DNA of 64,000 bases, from NCBI GenBank assembly GCA_963666965.1, contig OY762939.1, positions 62,001 to 126,000 of the forward strand. Direction: 5' to 3'. The position numbers and the translations under genes were made by a program. The notes beneath the pieces were generated by a model that was not told where the DNA came from, ran no database searches, and saw nothing but the letters and a program-made list of their open reading frames with translations. The DNA comes from Proruminimicrobium sp963666965 (GTDB taxonomy: Bacteria; Elusimicrobiota; Endomicrobiia; Endomicrobiales; Endomicrobiaceae). Below, in pieces: positions 54,484-63,300 of the stretch (within the stretch, counting starts at the first letter, position 1; each line of letters opens with the position of its first letter).

Positions 54484-54593
54484 GACTTTAAGATTTGGTA
54501 ACGAAATAAAAAATTCAAAGGGTGCGGTGTACAGAAGTGAAAACGGTACATAAACCCTTTGAATTTTTTTATTGTAGTCCAAATATTAAAGTC
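54484..54593. repeat. Structured intergenic element, copy B
   Basis: This 110-nt element lies 9 nt past the rpsG stop and between convergent genes. Helices: GACTTTAA (54484-54491) with TTAAAGTC (54586-54593); ATTTGG with CCAAAT (54493-54498 and 54579-54584); and a perfect 16-bp helix of 54508-54523 with 54554-54569. The 30-nt loop reads GCGGTGTA-CAG-AAGTG-AAAACG-G-TACATAA, with a TGTAC/GTACA helix inside. The loop is nearly identical to copy A at 10316-10424, while the helices differ by paired changes. The A/T-rich ends of the inner helix could also let this copy act as a terminator. Confidence 0.78.
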
Positions 54594-54602
54594 GCTATAA
54601 GC

Positions 54603-55082
54603 TTACCATTTGTAATGTGCGAACGCCTTATTAGCTTCCGCCATCTTATGTGTATCTTCTCTCTTTTTCATAACAGACCCTTCTTTCTTGCTTGCATCCA
54701 TAAATTCCTGTGCAAGTCTGTCTGCCATAGGTCTGCCTGTTTTTGATCTTGCTGCTTCCATTATCCAGTTCATTGCAAGCGTCGTTGATCTTACCATAGG
54801 AACTTCCATTGGAACCTGATATGTCGCTCCTCCGACTCTTCTCGGTCTTACTTCAAGCAACGGTCTTGCATTTTCAATTGCTCTGTTGAAAACTTCCAAA
54901 GGTTCTTCACCCATTTTTTCTTTAACAATGTCAAACGCAGTATACATTATTTTTTCAGCCGTGCTTTTTTTGCCGCTGTGGTCAAGCTTATTGATAAATC
55001 TGGCAATCAAAACTGAATTAAATTTTGAATCTCCGTTAGGCATTCCTCTTTTTTCTCTTGGCTTCAATGCTTTTCTTGGCAT
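54603..55082 (-). CDS. rpsG: 30S ribosomal protein S7
   Basis: This protein nucleates assembly of the 30S head and contacts tRNA in the E site. It has 159 residues and starts MPRKALKPREKRGMPN. The body includes FINKLDHSGKKSTAEKIMY, ARPLLEVRPRRVGGATYQVP and the C-terminal KMAEANKAFAHYKW. It follows rpsL in the usual str order, but no fusA or tuf follows; the next bases are the structured element and accessory genes. Confidence 0.97.
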   Translation of the reverse strand: MPRKALKPREKRGMPNGDSKFNSVLIARFINKLDHSGKKSTAEKIMYTAFDIVKEKMGEEPLEVFNRAIENARPLLEVRPRRVGGATYQVPMEVPMVRSTTLAMNWIMEAARSKTGRPMADRLAQEFMDASKKEGSVMKKREDTHKMAEANKAFAHYKW

Positions 55083-55117
55083 ATTTACTTTCCCTCTATT
55101 TTTAAATTCTTTATCTG

Positions 55118-55164
55118 CTGTATTCTGAGTTTTTCATTTTCTCAGTTTCAAAACTTCTTAGTTC
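55118..55164. repeat. Degenerate 8-bp-period repeats between rpsL and rpsG
   Basis: The plus strand can be cut into octamers CTGTATTC, TGAGTTTT, TCATTTTC, TCAGTTTC, AAAACTTC and TTAGTTC. The complement gives GAAACTGA-like units, related to the GAAGCTGA family around deaD. The array ends exactly at the rpsL stop. Confidence 0.4.
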
Positions 55165-55551
55165 TTACTTAGCCGCCGCTTTCTTATCTCTTTTTGCGCC
55201 GTATTTGCTTCTTGACTGTTTTCTTCCTTCAACTCCTGTAGCATCAAGAGAGCCTCTTACGATATGATATCTTACGCCGGGAAGATCTTTTACTCTTCCT
55301 CCTCTGATAAGAACAATCGAATGCTCCTGCAAATTGTGACCTACACCCGGGATATATGAACTTACTTCATAACCCGATGTTAATTTTACTCTTGCGACTT
55401 TTCTCAAAGCCGAATTAGGCTTTTTCGGAGTTGTTGTATAAACTCTCGTGCATACTCCTCTTCTCTGAGGGCAACCCTTCAAAGCAGGAGATTTTGTTTT
55501 ACTTACAATTTTCTTTCTTCCGTCTGTGATCAGCTGACTAACTGTTGGCAT
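55165..55551 (-). CDS. rpsL: 30S ribosomal protein S12
   Basis: This protein sits at the decoding centre. It has 128 residues: MPTVSQLITDGRKKIVSKTK at the start, TTPKKPNSALRKVARV with the conserved loop lysine, GHNLQEHSIVLIRGGRVKDLPGVRYH and a basic tail. The sites where streptomycin-resistance mutations usually fall (Lys in PKKPNSA, Lys in RVKDLPG) are wild type. It begins 23 nt after rpoC. Confidence 0.97.
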   Translation of the reverse strand: MPTVSQLITDGRKKIVSKTKSPALKGCPQRRGVCTRVYTTTPKKPNSALRKVARVKLTSGYEVSSYIPGVGHNLQEHSIVLIRGGRVKDLPGVRYHIVRGSLDATGVEGRKQSRSKYGAKRDKKAAAK

Positions 55552-55574
55552 TTTTCCTTCCCCAATTTTATATT

Positions 55575-58500
55575 TTATTTTTCTTCTGCTATTTGCTGTT
55601 TAAGACCAGTACCAGCAGGTATCAAATGTCCTATAGCAACGTTTTCCTTTAATCCTCTTAAAGTATCTATCTGTCCAGAAACTGCCGCTTCCGTTAAGAT
55701 TCTCGTTGTTTCCTGGAAGCTTGCCGCCGATATGAACGAATCTGACGATAAAGCGGCTTTTGTAATACCTAAAAGCACAGGCTGTGCAACCGGCATTTTT
55801 CCGCCCTGTTTCTTTATCATCTTTCTTTCATGTTCATACTTATATCTCAAAACGATTTCACCGCTTAAGAATTTACTGTCGCCAGCTTCTGTTATTCTTA
55901 CGTTTGAAAGCATCTGTCTTACTATAACTTCGATGTGTTTATCGTTGATGGCAACACCCTGAAGTCTATAAACCTGCTGAATTTCATTAACAAGATATTC
56001 CTGAACGATCTTTGGTCCTTTAACTTTAAGAATATCATGCGGATTTACAGCACCGTCTGACAATGCTTCTCCCGCTTCAACTTTATCGCCTTCATAGACA
56101 ACCAAATGTCTTCCCAGCGGTATAGTATATTCTTTTTCCATCTTTGTTTCTGGATCGGTAACTTTAACCTTCAAAGCGCCTTTCTTTGTTGCTTCGCCGA
56201 ATTTTACTATGCCGTCAATTTCAGATACAACGGCAACGTTTTTAGGCTTTCTTCCTTCAAACAACTCTGCAACTCTCGGCAAACCGCCGGTAATATCTTT
56301 TGACTTTGCAAATTCCTGCGGCATTTTTGCAAGAACATCTCCTATCTTAACATCTGCTCCGTTAAGAGCTACAAGAGTTGTATCAACAGGCAACGGATAT
56401 TCAACAACCGACTGCCCGTCTTTTTTAACAACGAGTCTTGGTTTATGTTTTCTCGTTCTGTCTTCTATTATAACTCTTTCTATTTGTCCGGTAATCTTTG
56501 ATTTTTCTTTCTGTAAAGTTACACCTTCTTTTATGCCCGAAAATTCAAGTTTGCCTTCAAATTCAGAAATGATCGATTTTGAATGCGGATCCCATTTTGC
56601 AAGAAGCACCTTGTTTGCGTCTTTTACGGCAACTTCCTGTCCGTCTTTCACGTTTATAATCGCGCCGTAAGGTATTTTATGAACCTGTCTTCTTCTAGGT
56701 GAATTTTCCGTATATACGAGTTCCGTATTTCTGCTGACGACTAAAATTTCGCCGTTTCTGTTCTTAATTGATTTTAAATTATAAAAATCAACCGTTCCGT
56801 CTTTTTCTGCATATATTTCGGATTTCTGGACGACTCTGCTTGCAGCGCCTCCGATATGGAACGTTCTAAGCGTAAGCTGCGTACCAGGTTCGCCGATTGA
56901 CTGAGCTGCAACTACTCCGACTGCATCTCCGACTTCGGCAAGTTTGCCGGAACCCGGATTTAATCCGTAGCATTTTGCGCATACGCCGTGTTCTGCTTCG
57001 CATGTCAAAACGCTTCTTATACCTATTTTGTCAATGCCGGCTTCAACGATTTTCTTCGCCTGTTCGGGAGTAATCATTTCGCCTCTTTTGACGATAAGTT
57101 CTTCTCTGATTTCATCGCCTTTCTGCAATATACCGATGATGTTGTCAAGCGCTACTCTTCCGTATATTCTTTCCTCTATTCCTTCAATAACTTCGTCGCC
57201 TGCCTGAAGATTTCCGATAAATACTCCGTTAGGAGTTTTGCAGTCGTGTTCTCTTACTACAACGTCATGAGAAACATCAACGAGTTTTCTTGTAAGATAA
57301 CCCGCGTCTGCCGTTTTAAGAGCGGTATCAGACAAACCTTTTCTTCCTCCGTGAGTCGACAAGAAGTATTCCAATATCGTAAGACCTTCTCTGAAGTTAG
57401 AGATAATAGGCGTTTCAATAATTTCTCCGATACCTCCGGAAAGTTTCTTCTGAGGTTTTGCCATAAGACCTCTCATACCTGCAAGCTGTCTTACCTGCTG
57501 TCTTGAACCTCTGGCTCCGGAATCCGCCATCATAAATATTGAGTTAAATCTGTTTATATTGGGTTTGTAAGGTTCCTTTTCGTCTTTTTTCATTTCGTCA
57601 AACATTATGTCTGCTACTCCGTCTGTAACCTTAGTCCAGATATCGATGATCTTGTTGTATCTTTCACTTTCGGTAATAAGACCGAGTTTTGCCTGTTTTT
57701 CGATTTCTTTAATCTGTACCTTTGCCTCTTTTACCATCAAGTCTTTTTTAGGCGGAACTTTCATGGCGTCTATTGAAATCGAAATACCTGCAAGCGTCGC
57801 ATATTTATAACCGAGTTTCTTTATTTCGTCGAGCAATATAACTGTTTTATACTGTCCTAATGTTTTAAAACATGTATCAATGAGAGTTGCTAAATCTTTT
57901 TTACCTACATCTCTGTTGATATATCCCAAAGCATAGGAACCATCATCATTTTTTGGTAAATGGTCATTAAATATAACTCTTCCTACTGTTGTATAATTAG
58001 GTTCTTCGCCTTTATAATTTTTCCATTTTGCCAAATCTTTCTGTTCGTTGTCTTTTAACTTTGAATCTTTAAGATTTGTAATGCCAAGAACTTTTATTCT
58101 TGCATGTAAATCAACTTCTTTCTGCTGGTATGCGCTTACGACTTCTGCAACTGACGAGAAAATACTGCCTTCACCGTGAACTCCCATTTTTTCTTTAGTT
58201 ATAAAGCAGCTTCCCAAAACTATATCCTGTCCAGGAACCGTTATAGGTTTTCCGGATGAAGGAGACAAAATATTTTTTGTTGTCATCATTAGCATTTTTG
58301 CTTCAAGCTGCGCCTCTATTGAAATAGGAACATGAACTGCCATTTGGTCGCCATCAAAGTCAGCGTTAAATGCAGTACATGTAAGCGGATGAAGCTGTAT
58401 TGATTTTCCTTCAACCAAAACAGGTTCAAATGCCTGAATACCGAGTCTGTGCAGCGTAGGAGCTCTGTTAAGCATAACAGGATGTTCTTTCGTTACTTTT

Positions 58501-60293
58501 TCAAGTATGCTCCATACTCTTACATCGCCTCTTTCAAGTATTCTTCTTGCAGATTTAAGAGTTGCTCCTTCCTGAGCAATGAGTTCTCTTATTATAAAAG
58601 GCTTGAAAAGTTCAAGAGCCATTTCTTTAGGGATACCGCACTGATGCAGTTTAAGCGTAGGTCCTACAACGATAACGCTTCTTCCCGAATAGTCGACTCT
58701 CTTACCGAGCAGATTCTGTCTGAATCTTCCCTGTTTTCCTTTAAGAGTATCAGACAAAGATTTTAAAACTCTGTTGCCGGCTCCGGTTACAGGCCTTGTC
58801 ATTGAATCATTATCAATCAAAGCGTCTACTGCTTCCTGCAAAAGTCTCTTTTCGTTGTTGATCATTACTGTAGGAGCTTTCAACTGTTCGATATGTCTCA
58901 ATCTGTTGTTTCTGTTTATAATTCTTCTGTATAAATCGTTTAAGTCAGAAGCCGCAAATCTGCCGCCTTCAAGAGCTACTAAAGGTCTTAAATCAGGCGG
59001 TATAACAGGAAGAACTGTAAGTATCATCCACTCAGGTCTTGTCTCAGATCTGTTAAAACCTTCAACAACTCTGAGTTTTCTGATAAGTCTTGCTCTTTCA
59101 GCATCAGATGTCGTTTTTGCTATTTCTTTTGAAATCGCTTTTTGTTCTTCTTCCAAATTAAGTTCTTCAAGCAATTTTCTTACGGCTGAAGCGCCGATAT
59201 CAACTTTAAGGTTTGTGCCGAATCCAGATTGGAATTTTTTAATGTCTGTTTCTTCAAGAAGAAGAGCATTTTCAGGTTTCGAAAAAGTTTTTAAAATAGG
59301 CATGTCCATTCTGAACATTTCAACTTTGAGCTTTCCTTCAAACTGTTTCAATCCTTCAGGATTTTTTCTAAGTTCCGTAAAAAGTTTTTCTTTTTCCTGG
59401 TCAAAAAATTCTATTTTTATTTTTCTGTCGGCTTCAGATATCAAAACATTTTCCGATTTATCAAAAGCTGATGCCAAAATTTTCTTTATCTCTGATTTCT
59501 GCGAAGATTCAACATCATAAAAATATATGCTGTGCGGCTTGAAATAACATCTGTAATATTTCGAACCTCTTTTTATCTCTTCAAATATTTTATTTGCTAT
59601 TTCGGTTTTCTTTTCACCGCTAAAATCAGACATAGTCTTAACTTCTTTTTCAAGAAATTTTTTCAATTCTTTTTCATCGCTGATTTCAATTTCTTCAGTT
59701 GCTATTCCATCAAAAACATTCTTAAGTTCTTCTTTTACAACGGTGCTGTTCATACCGTAGTTGAAAAGATTATATTCTTCTTCCTTCAGCAAAGTTCCCT
59801 TATGTAAAAAGGAAATTGTATCGGAAGCGTCTCTTAAAGGATTGGTAACAACATACTTGGTGTAGTAAATAACCTTTTCAAGATCCGATATTTTCATATT
59901 GAGCAAAATACCTATTCTTGAAGGCGGCTTTTTCAAAAACCAAGGATGCGCTACAGGAACTGCCAAATTGATGTGTCCGAATCTTTCTCTTCTTACTTTT
60001 GATTCGGCGACTTCAACTCCGCATCTGTCGCAGACTGTTCCTTTATGCTTTATGTATTTATATTTTCCGCAATGGCATTCCCAGTCTTTTGTAGGGCCGA
60101 ATATGCAGTCGCAGAACAATCCGTCTCTCTCCGGTTTAAATGTTCTGTAATTAATAGTTTCCGGCTTCTTAACTTCGCCGTAAGACCATGACTTAATATC
60201 GTCAGGACTTGCAACCGTTAATTTTACGGCATCAAAATCGAGAAAATTCAGATTTTGTGTTTTTTTCTTAGAATTCTTTTTATTTATACTCAT
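55575..60293 (-). CDS. rpoC: RNA polymerase beta' subunit
   Basis: This protein has 1572 residues. The N-terminal zinc finger is C73/C75 with C88/C91 (CHCGKYK and CDRCG), the catalytic NADFDGDQ places the Mg-binding aspartates at 645, 647 and 649, and the second zinc site includes CEAEHGVCAKC. Compared with E. coli the catalytic motif is shifted about 185 residues because of a lineage-specific insertion at about residues 180-355. The insertion lies between the clamp-helix region and the conserved WMILTVLPVIPPDLRP. It follows rpoB by 46 nt. Confidence 0.97.
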   Translation of the reverse strand: MSINKKNSKKKTQNLNFLDFDAVKLTVASPDDIKSWSYGEVKKPETINYRTFKPERDGLFCDCIFGPTKDWECHCGKYKYIKHKGTVCDRCGVEVAESKVRRERFGHINLAVPVAHPWFLKKPPSRIGILLNMKISDLEKVIYYTKYVVTNPLRDASDTISFLHKGTLLKEEEYNLFNYGMNSTVVKEELKNVFDGIATEEIEISDEKELKKFLEKEVKTMSDFSGEKKTEIANKIFEEIKRGSKYYRCYFKPHSIYFYDVESSQKSEIKKILASAFDKSENVLISEADRKIKIEFFDQEKEKLFTELRKNPEGLKQFEGKLKVEMFRMDMPILKTFSKPENALLLEETDIKKFQSGFGTNLKVDIGASAVRKLLEELNLEEEQKAISKEIAKTTSDAERARLIRKLRVVEGFNRSETRPEWMILTVLPVIPPDLRPLVALEGGRFAASDLNDLYRRIINRNNRLRHIEQLKAPTVMINNEKRLLQEAVDALIDNDSMTRPVTGAGNRVLKSLSDTLKGKQGRFRQNLLGKRVDYSGRSVIVVGPTLKLHQCGIPKEMALELFKPFIIRELIAQEGATLKSARRILERGDVRVWSILEKVTKEHPVMLNRAPTLHRLGIQAFEPVLVEGKSIQLHPLTCTAFNADFDGDQMAVHVPISIEAQLEAKMLMMTTKNILSPSSGKPITVPGQDIVLGSCFITKEKMGVHGEGSIFSSVAEVVSAYQQKEVDLHARIKVLGITNLKDSKLKDNEQKDLAKWKNYKGEEPNYTTVGRVIFNDHLPKNDDGSYALGYINRDVGKKDLATLIDTCFKTLGQYKTVILLDEIKKLGYKYATLAGISISIDAMKVPPKKDLMVKEAKVQIKEIEKQAKLGLITESERYNKIIDIWTKVTDGVADIMFDEMKKDEKEPYKPNINRFNSIFMMADSGARGSRQQVRQLAGMRGLMAKPQKKLSGGIGEIIETPIISNFREGLTILEYFLSTHGGRKGLSDTALKTADAGYLTRKLVDVSHDVVVREHDCKTPNGVFIGNLQAGDEVIEGIEERIYGRVALDNIIGILQKGDEIREELIVKRGEMITPEQAKKIVEAGIDKIGIRSVLTCEAEHGVCAKCYGLNPGSGKLAEVGDAVGVVAAQSIGEPGTQLTLRTFHIGGAASRVVQKSEIYAEKDGTVDFYNLKSIKNRNGEILVVSRNTELVYTENSPRRRQVHKIPYGAIINVKDGQEVAVKDANKVLLAKWDPHSKSIISEFEGKLEFSGIKEGVTLQKEKSKITGQIERVIIEDRTRKHKPRLVVKKDGQSVVEYPLPVDTTLVALNGADVKIGDVLAKMPQEFAKSKDITGGLPRVAELFEGRKPKNVAVVSEIDGIVKFGEATKKGALKVKVTDPETKMEKEYTIPLGRHLVVYEGDKVEAGEALSDGAVNPHDILKVKGPKIVQEYLVNEIQQVYRLQGVAINDKHIEVIVRQMLSNVRITEAGDSKFLSGEIVLRYKYEHERKMIKKQGGKMPVAQPVLLGITKAALSSDSFISAASFQETTRILTEAAVSGQIDTLRGLKENVAIGHLIPAGTGLKQQIAEEK

Positions 60294-60339
60294 TTATATT
60301 GTCCTTCCATTATTCTCAGATATGCTTAGTCCGAGATTA

Positions 60340-63300
60340 TTATTTTTTTTCTTCAACGACAGCATCTTCTTTGTTGCTCAAAAGGCTTACGTTCAGTCCG
60401 AGAGCTCTGAGTTCGTTTACAAGAACCTTAAACGATTCGGGAACTCCGGGTTCCGATATTGCTTCGCCTTTGATTATGGCGTCATACATTTTTACTCTTC
60501 CGTCGACATCATCTGATTTTACAGTCAAAAATTCCTGTAAAACATGCGATGCGCCGTATGCCTGTATGGCCCAGACTTCCATTTCTCCGAATCTTTGTCC
60601 GCCGAACTGGGCTTTTCCGCCGAGAGGCTGTCTTGTAATCAGAGAATAAGGACCGGTAGATCTTGCGTGCATTTTGTCTTCAACCAAATGGTTCAGTTTC
60701 AACATGTACATAACGCCTATCGTTACTTTTTCCATAAATGCTTCGCCTGTTCTTCCGTCAAACAAAGTAATTTTGCAGTCTTCAGTAGGCAAATAATTCA
60801 ATCTGTAATCTTCAAGAGCTTTGTCAAGTTCTGCACCCTTCAAACCTCTCTGTTTGAATTCTTTTTCCTTTAATTCAACGAGCATATCTTTTGCTTTTCT
60901 TACCTGTTCTTTAACCTGATCTTCGCTTGCGCCGTCAAACACAGGCGTTACCATCTGTGTATTCAATACTTTTCCGGCCCATCCGAGCATAGCTTCCAAA
61001 AGCTGTCCCACGTTCATACGGGACGGTATTGCAAGAGGAGAAAGAACGCAGTCAACAGGAGTTCCGTCCGGCAGCCTCGGCATATCTTCAACAGGAAGTA
61101 TTCTTGAAACAATACCCTTGTTACCGTGTCTTCCGGCAAGTTTGTCTCCGACCTGAACTTTCAATCTTGACGCTATGTATACTTTAACAATTTTATTTAC
61201 TGAAACAGGCAACTCGTCGCCTTTTTTAAATCTGTCTTTTTCTTTTTCATAATTCTGCTTTAAGATTTCTTCCTTTGCTTCATACAAAGATTCTATTTTC
61301 TTTGCTTCGGATTTTGAAACCTGCGTGAGAACTTCCTTCTTTTCTTTTTCAAGTTTTGCTTTTGCGGCTTTATACAAAGATGTCATTTCATCTTGTTTTT
61401 TCTTAACTTCTTTTTCAGAAAGTTTTTCTCTTCTTACAAAAGATCTTACTGCCAAAATCTTTCCTGCAGTGCCGGGAGAAACTCTCAATGATACGTCCTG
61501 AACGTCTTCTGCTTTTTTGCCGAACAAAACCCTCAAAAGTCTTTCTTCAGGCGTTGACTGCTGTTCGCCTTTAGGAGCGGTTTTACCTACGAGGATATCT
61601 CCTCTCTGTACATTTGCTCCGACTCTGATTACTCCGTCCTCATCAAGATTGAGCAAATCTTCTGCTCCGACGTTGGGAATATCTTTTGTTATTTCTTCAG
61701 GTCTGCCTTTTGTTGTTTCTCTTGCTTCTGTTTCAAATTCTCTTATATGAACAGACGTAAATCTGTCATCCTGAACTAATTTTTCAGACAACAAAATAGC
61801 ATCTTCAAAATTATAGCCGTCCCACGGCATGAAAGCTATCAAAAGGTTCTGCCCTAATGCAAGCTGTCCTTCTTTCGTTGCCTGGCCGTCTGCTATGATA
61901 TCGCCTTTTTTTACATTGTCTCCGACTTTTACTATCGCAATATGGTTAATGCATGTATCTTGGTTTGATCTTAAATATTTGCTTAATGTATGCTGCTTGA
62001 CTCCGTCTTTATTATTCCAAACAATTATTTCATCGGCAGAAACGGAAACTACTTCTCCGTCTATCTGAGCCGCAACTGATACTCCTGAATCTTTTGCAAC
62101 TTTATCTTCAACGCCTGTGCAAACGAAAGGTCTTTCCGTAACAAGAAGAGGAACGGCCTGTCTTTGCATGTTACAGCCCATCAAAGCTCTGTTCGCATCA
62201 TCATGTTCCAAGAAAGGAATAAGACCGGCAGATACAGAAACTACCTGCATAGGAGAAATATCCATATAATCTACTTTATCGGGAGTTTTAAATAAAAAAT
62301 CATTATAAAATCTGCCCTGTACGGTATCTGTAGTAAATTTTCCTTTGTCGTCTATAGGAGTATTTGCCTGCGCAACAAACAAATCATCTTCGGTGTCTGC
62401 AGTCATATATTCAATTTTATTTGTAACTTTTCCGGAATCAACTTTTTTGAAAGGCGTTTCAATTAAACCGTACTGGTTTACTCTTGCATACGCAGACAAT
62501 GAAGTTATAAGACCGATGTTCGGTCCTTCCGGCGTTTCAATCGGACATACTCTTCCGTAATGAGTATAATGCACGTCTCTGACTTCAAATCCCGCTCTTT
62601 TTCTGTTCAAACCTCCGGGCCCGAGAGCAGAAAGTCTTCTCTTGTGCGTAAGCTCCGCCAGAGGATTGATCTGATCCATAAACTGAGAAAGCTGGGACGT
62701 TCCGAAAAATTTTCTAATCTGTGCAACAAAAGGAGTTATATTAATCAGAGATCTCGGAGTAACTGTCGCCTTATCCTGATTATTCATATATTCTTTAACA
62801 AGTCTTGCCATCTGAACTAAACCGATTCTAACCTGGTTTTCAAGAAGTTCTCCGACAGATCTTACTCTTCTGTTTCCGAGATGGTCGATGTCGTCAAGGC
62901 CGAGCTTTATTTTTTTGCCGGCATGTTCAAAACTCATATCGCCGTTATAAATCATAAGGAGATATTTTATTGTCGTTACGATATCTTCTCTTGCAACAGT
63001 TCTTTTGTTTTCTGCAGGTATAGTCAAGTTGAAATTGTCCTTGTAATACTGGTAGATAGGTCCGAGTTTTTTAAGAATTTTATATCTTCCTATCGTAGTA
63101 AAATCGTATCTTCTTACCGATTTAAATAACAATTCGTCTAAAAATCCTTGGGCTCTTTCCTGGACTATAAATTCCTGAGTTTTTAAAACTTTATAAATAT
63201 GATTTACTGCTTCTTTTTGTGTTTTGATTGAATCTTTTTTAAGAGTCAAAAGAATTGTAGTATCTTTAAATACGACAACCGTCGAAAGACCTTTCGATTT

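Noticed and set aside
54508..54569. Treating element B as only a bidirectional terminator
   Set aside because: It has a long stem and T-rich ends, but its 30-nt loop is conserved in copy A, which lies between co-directional genes and lacks T-runs.
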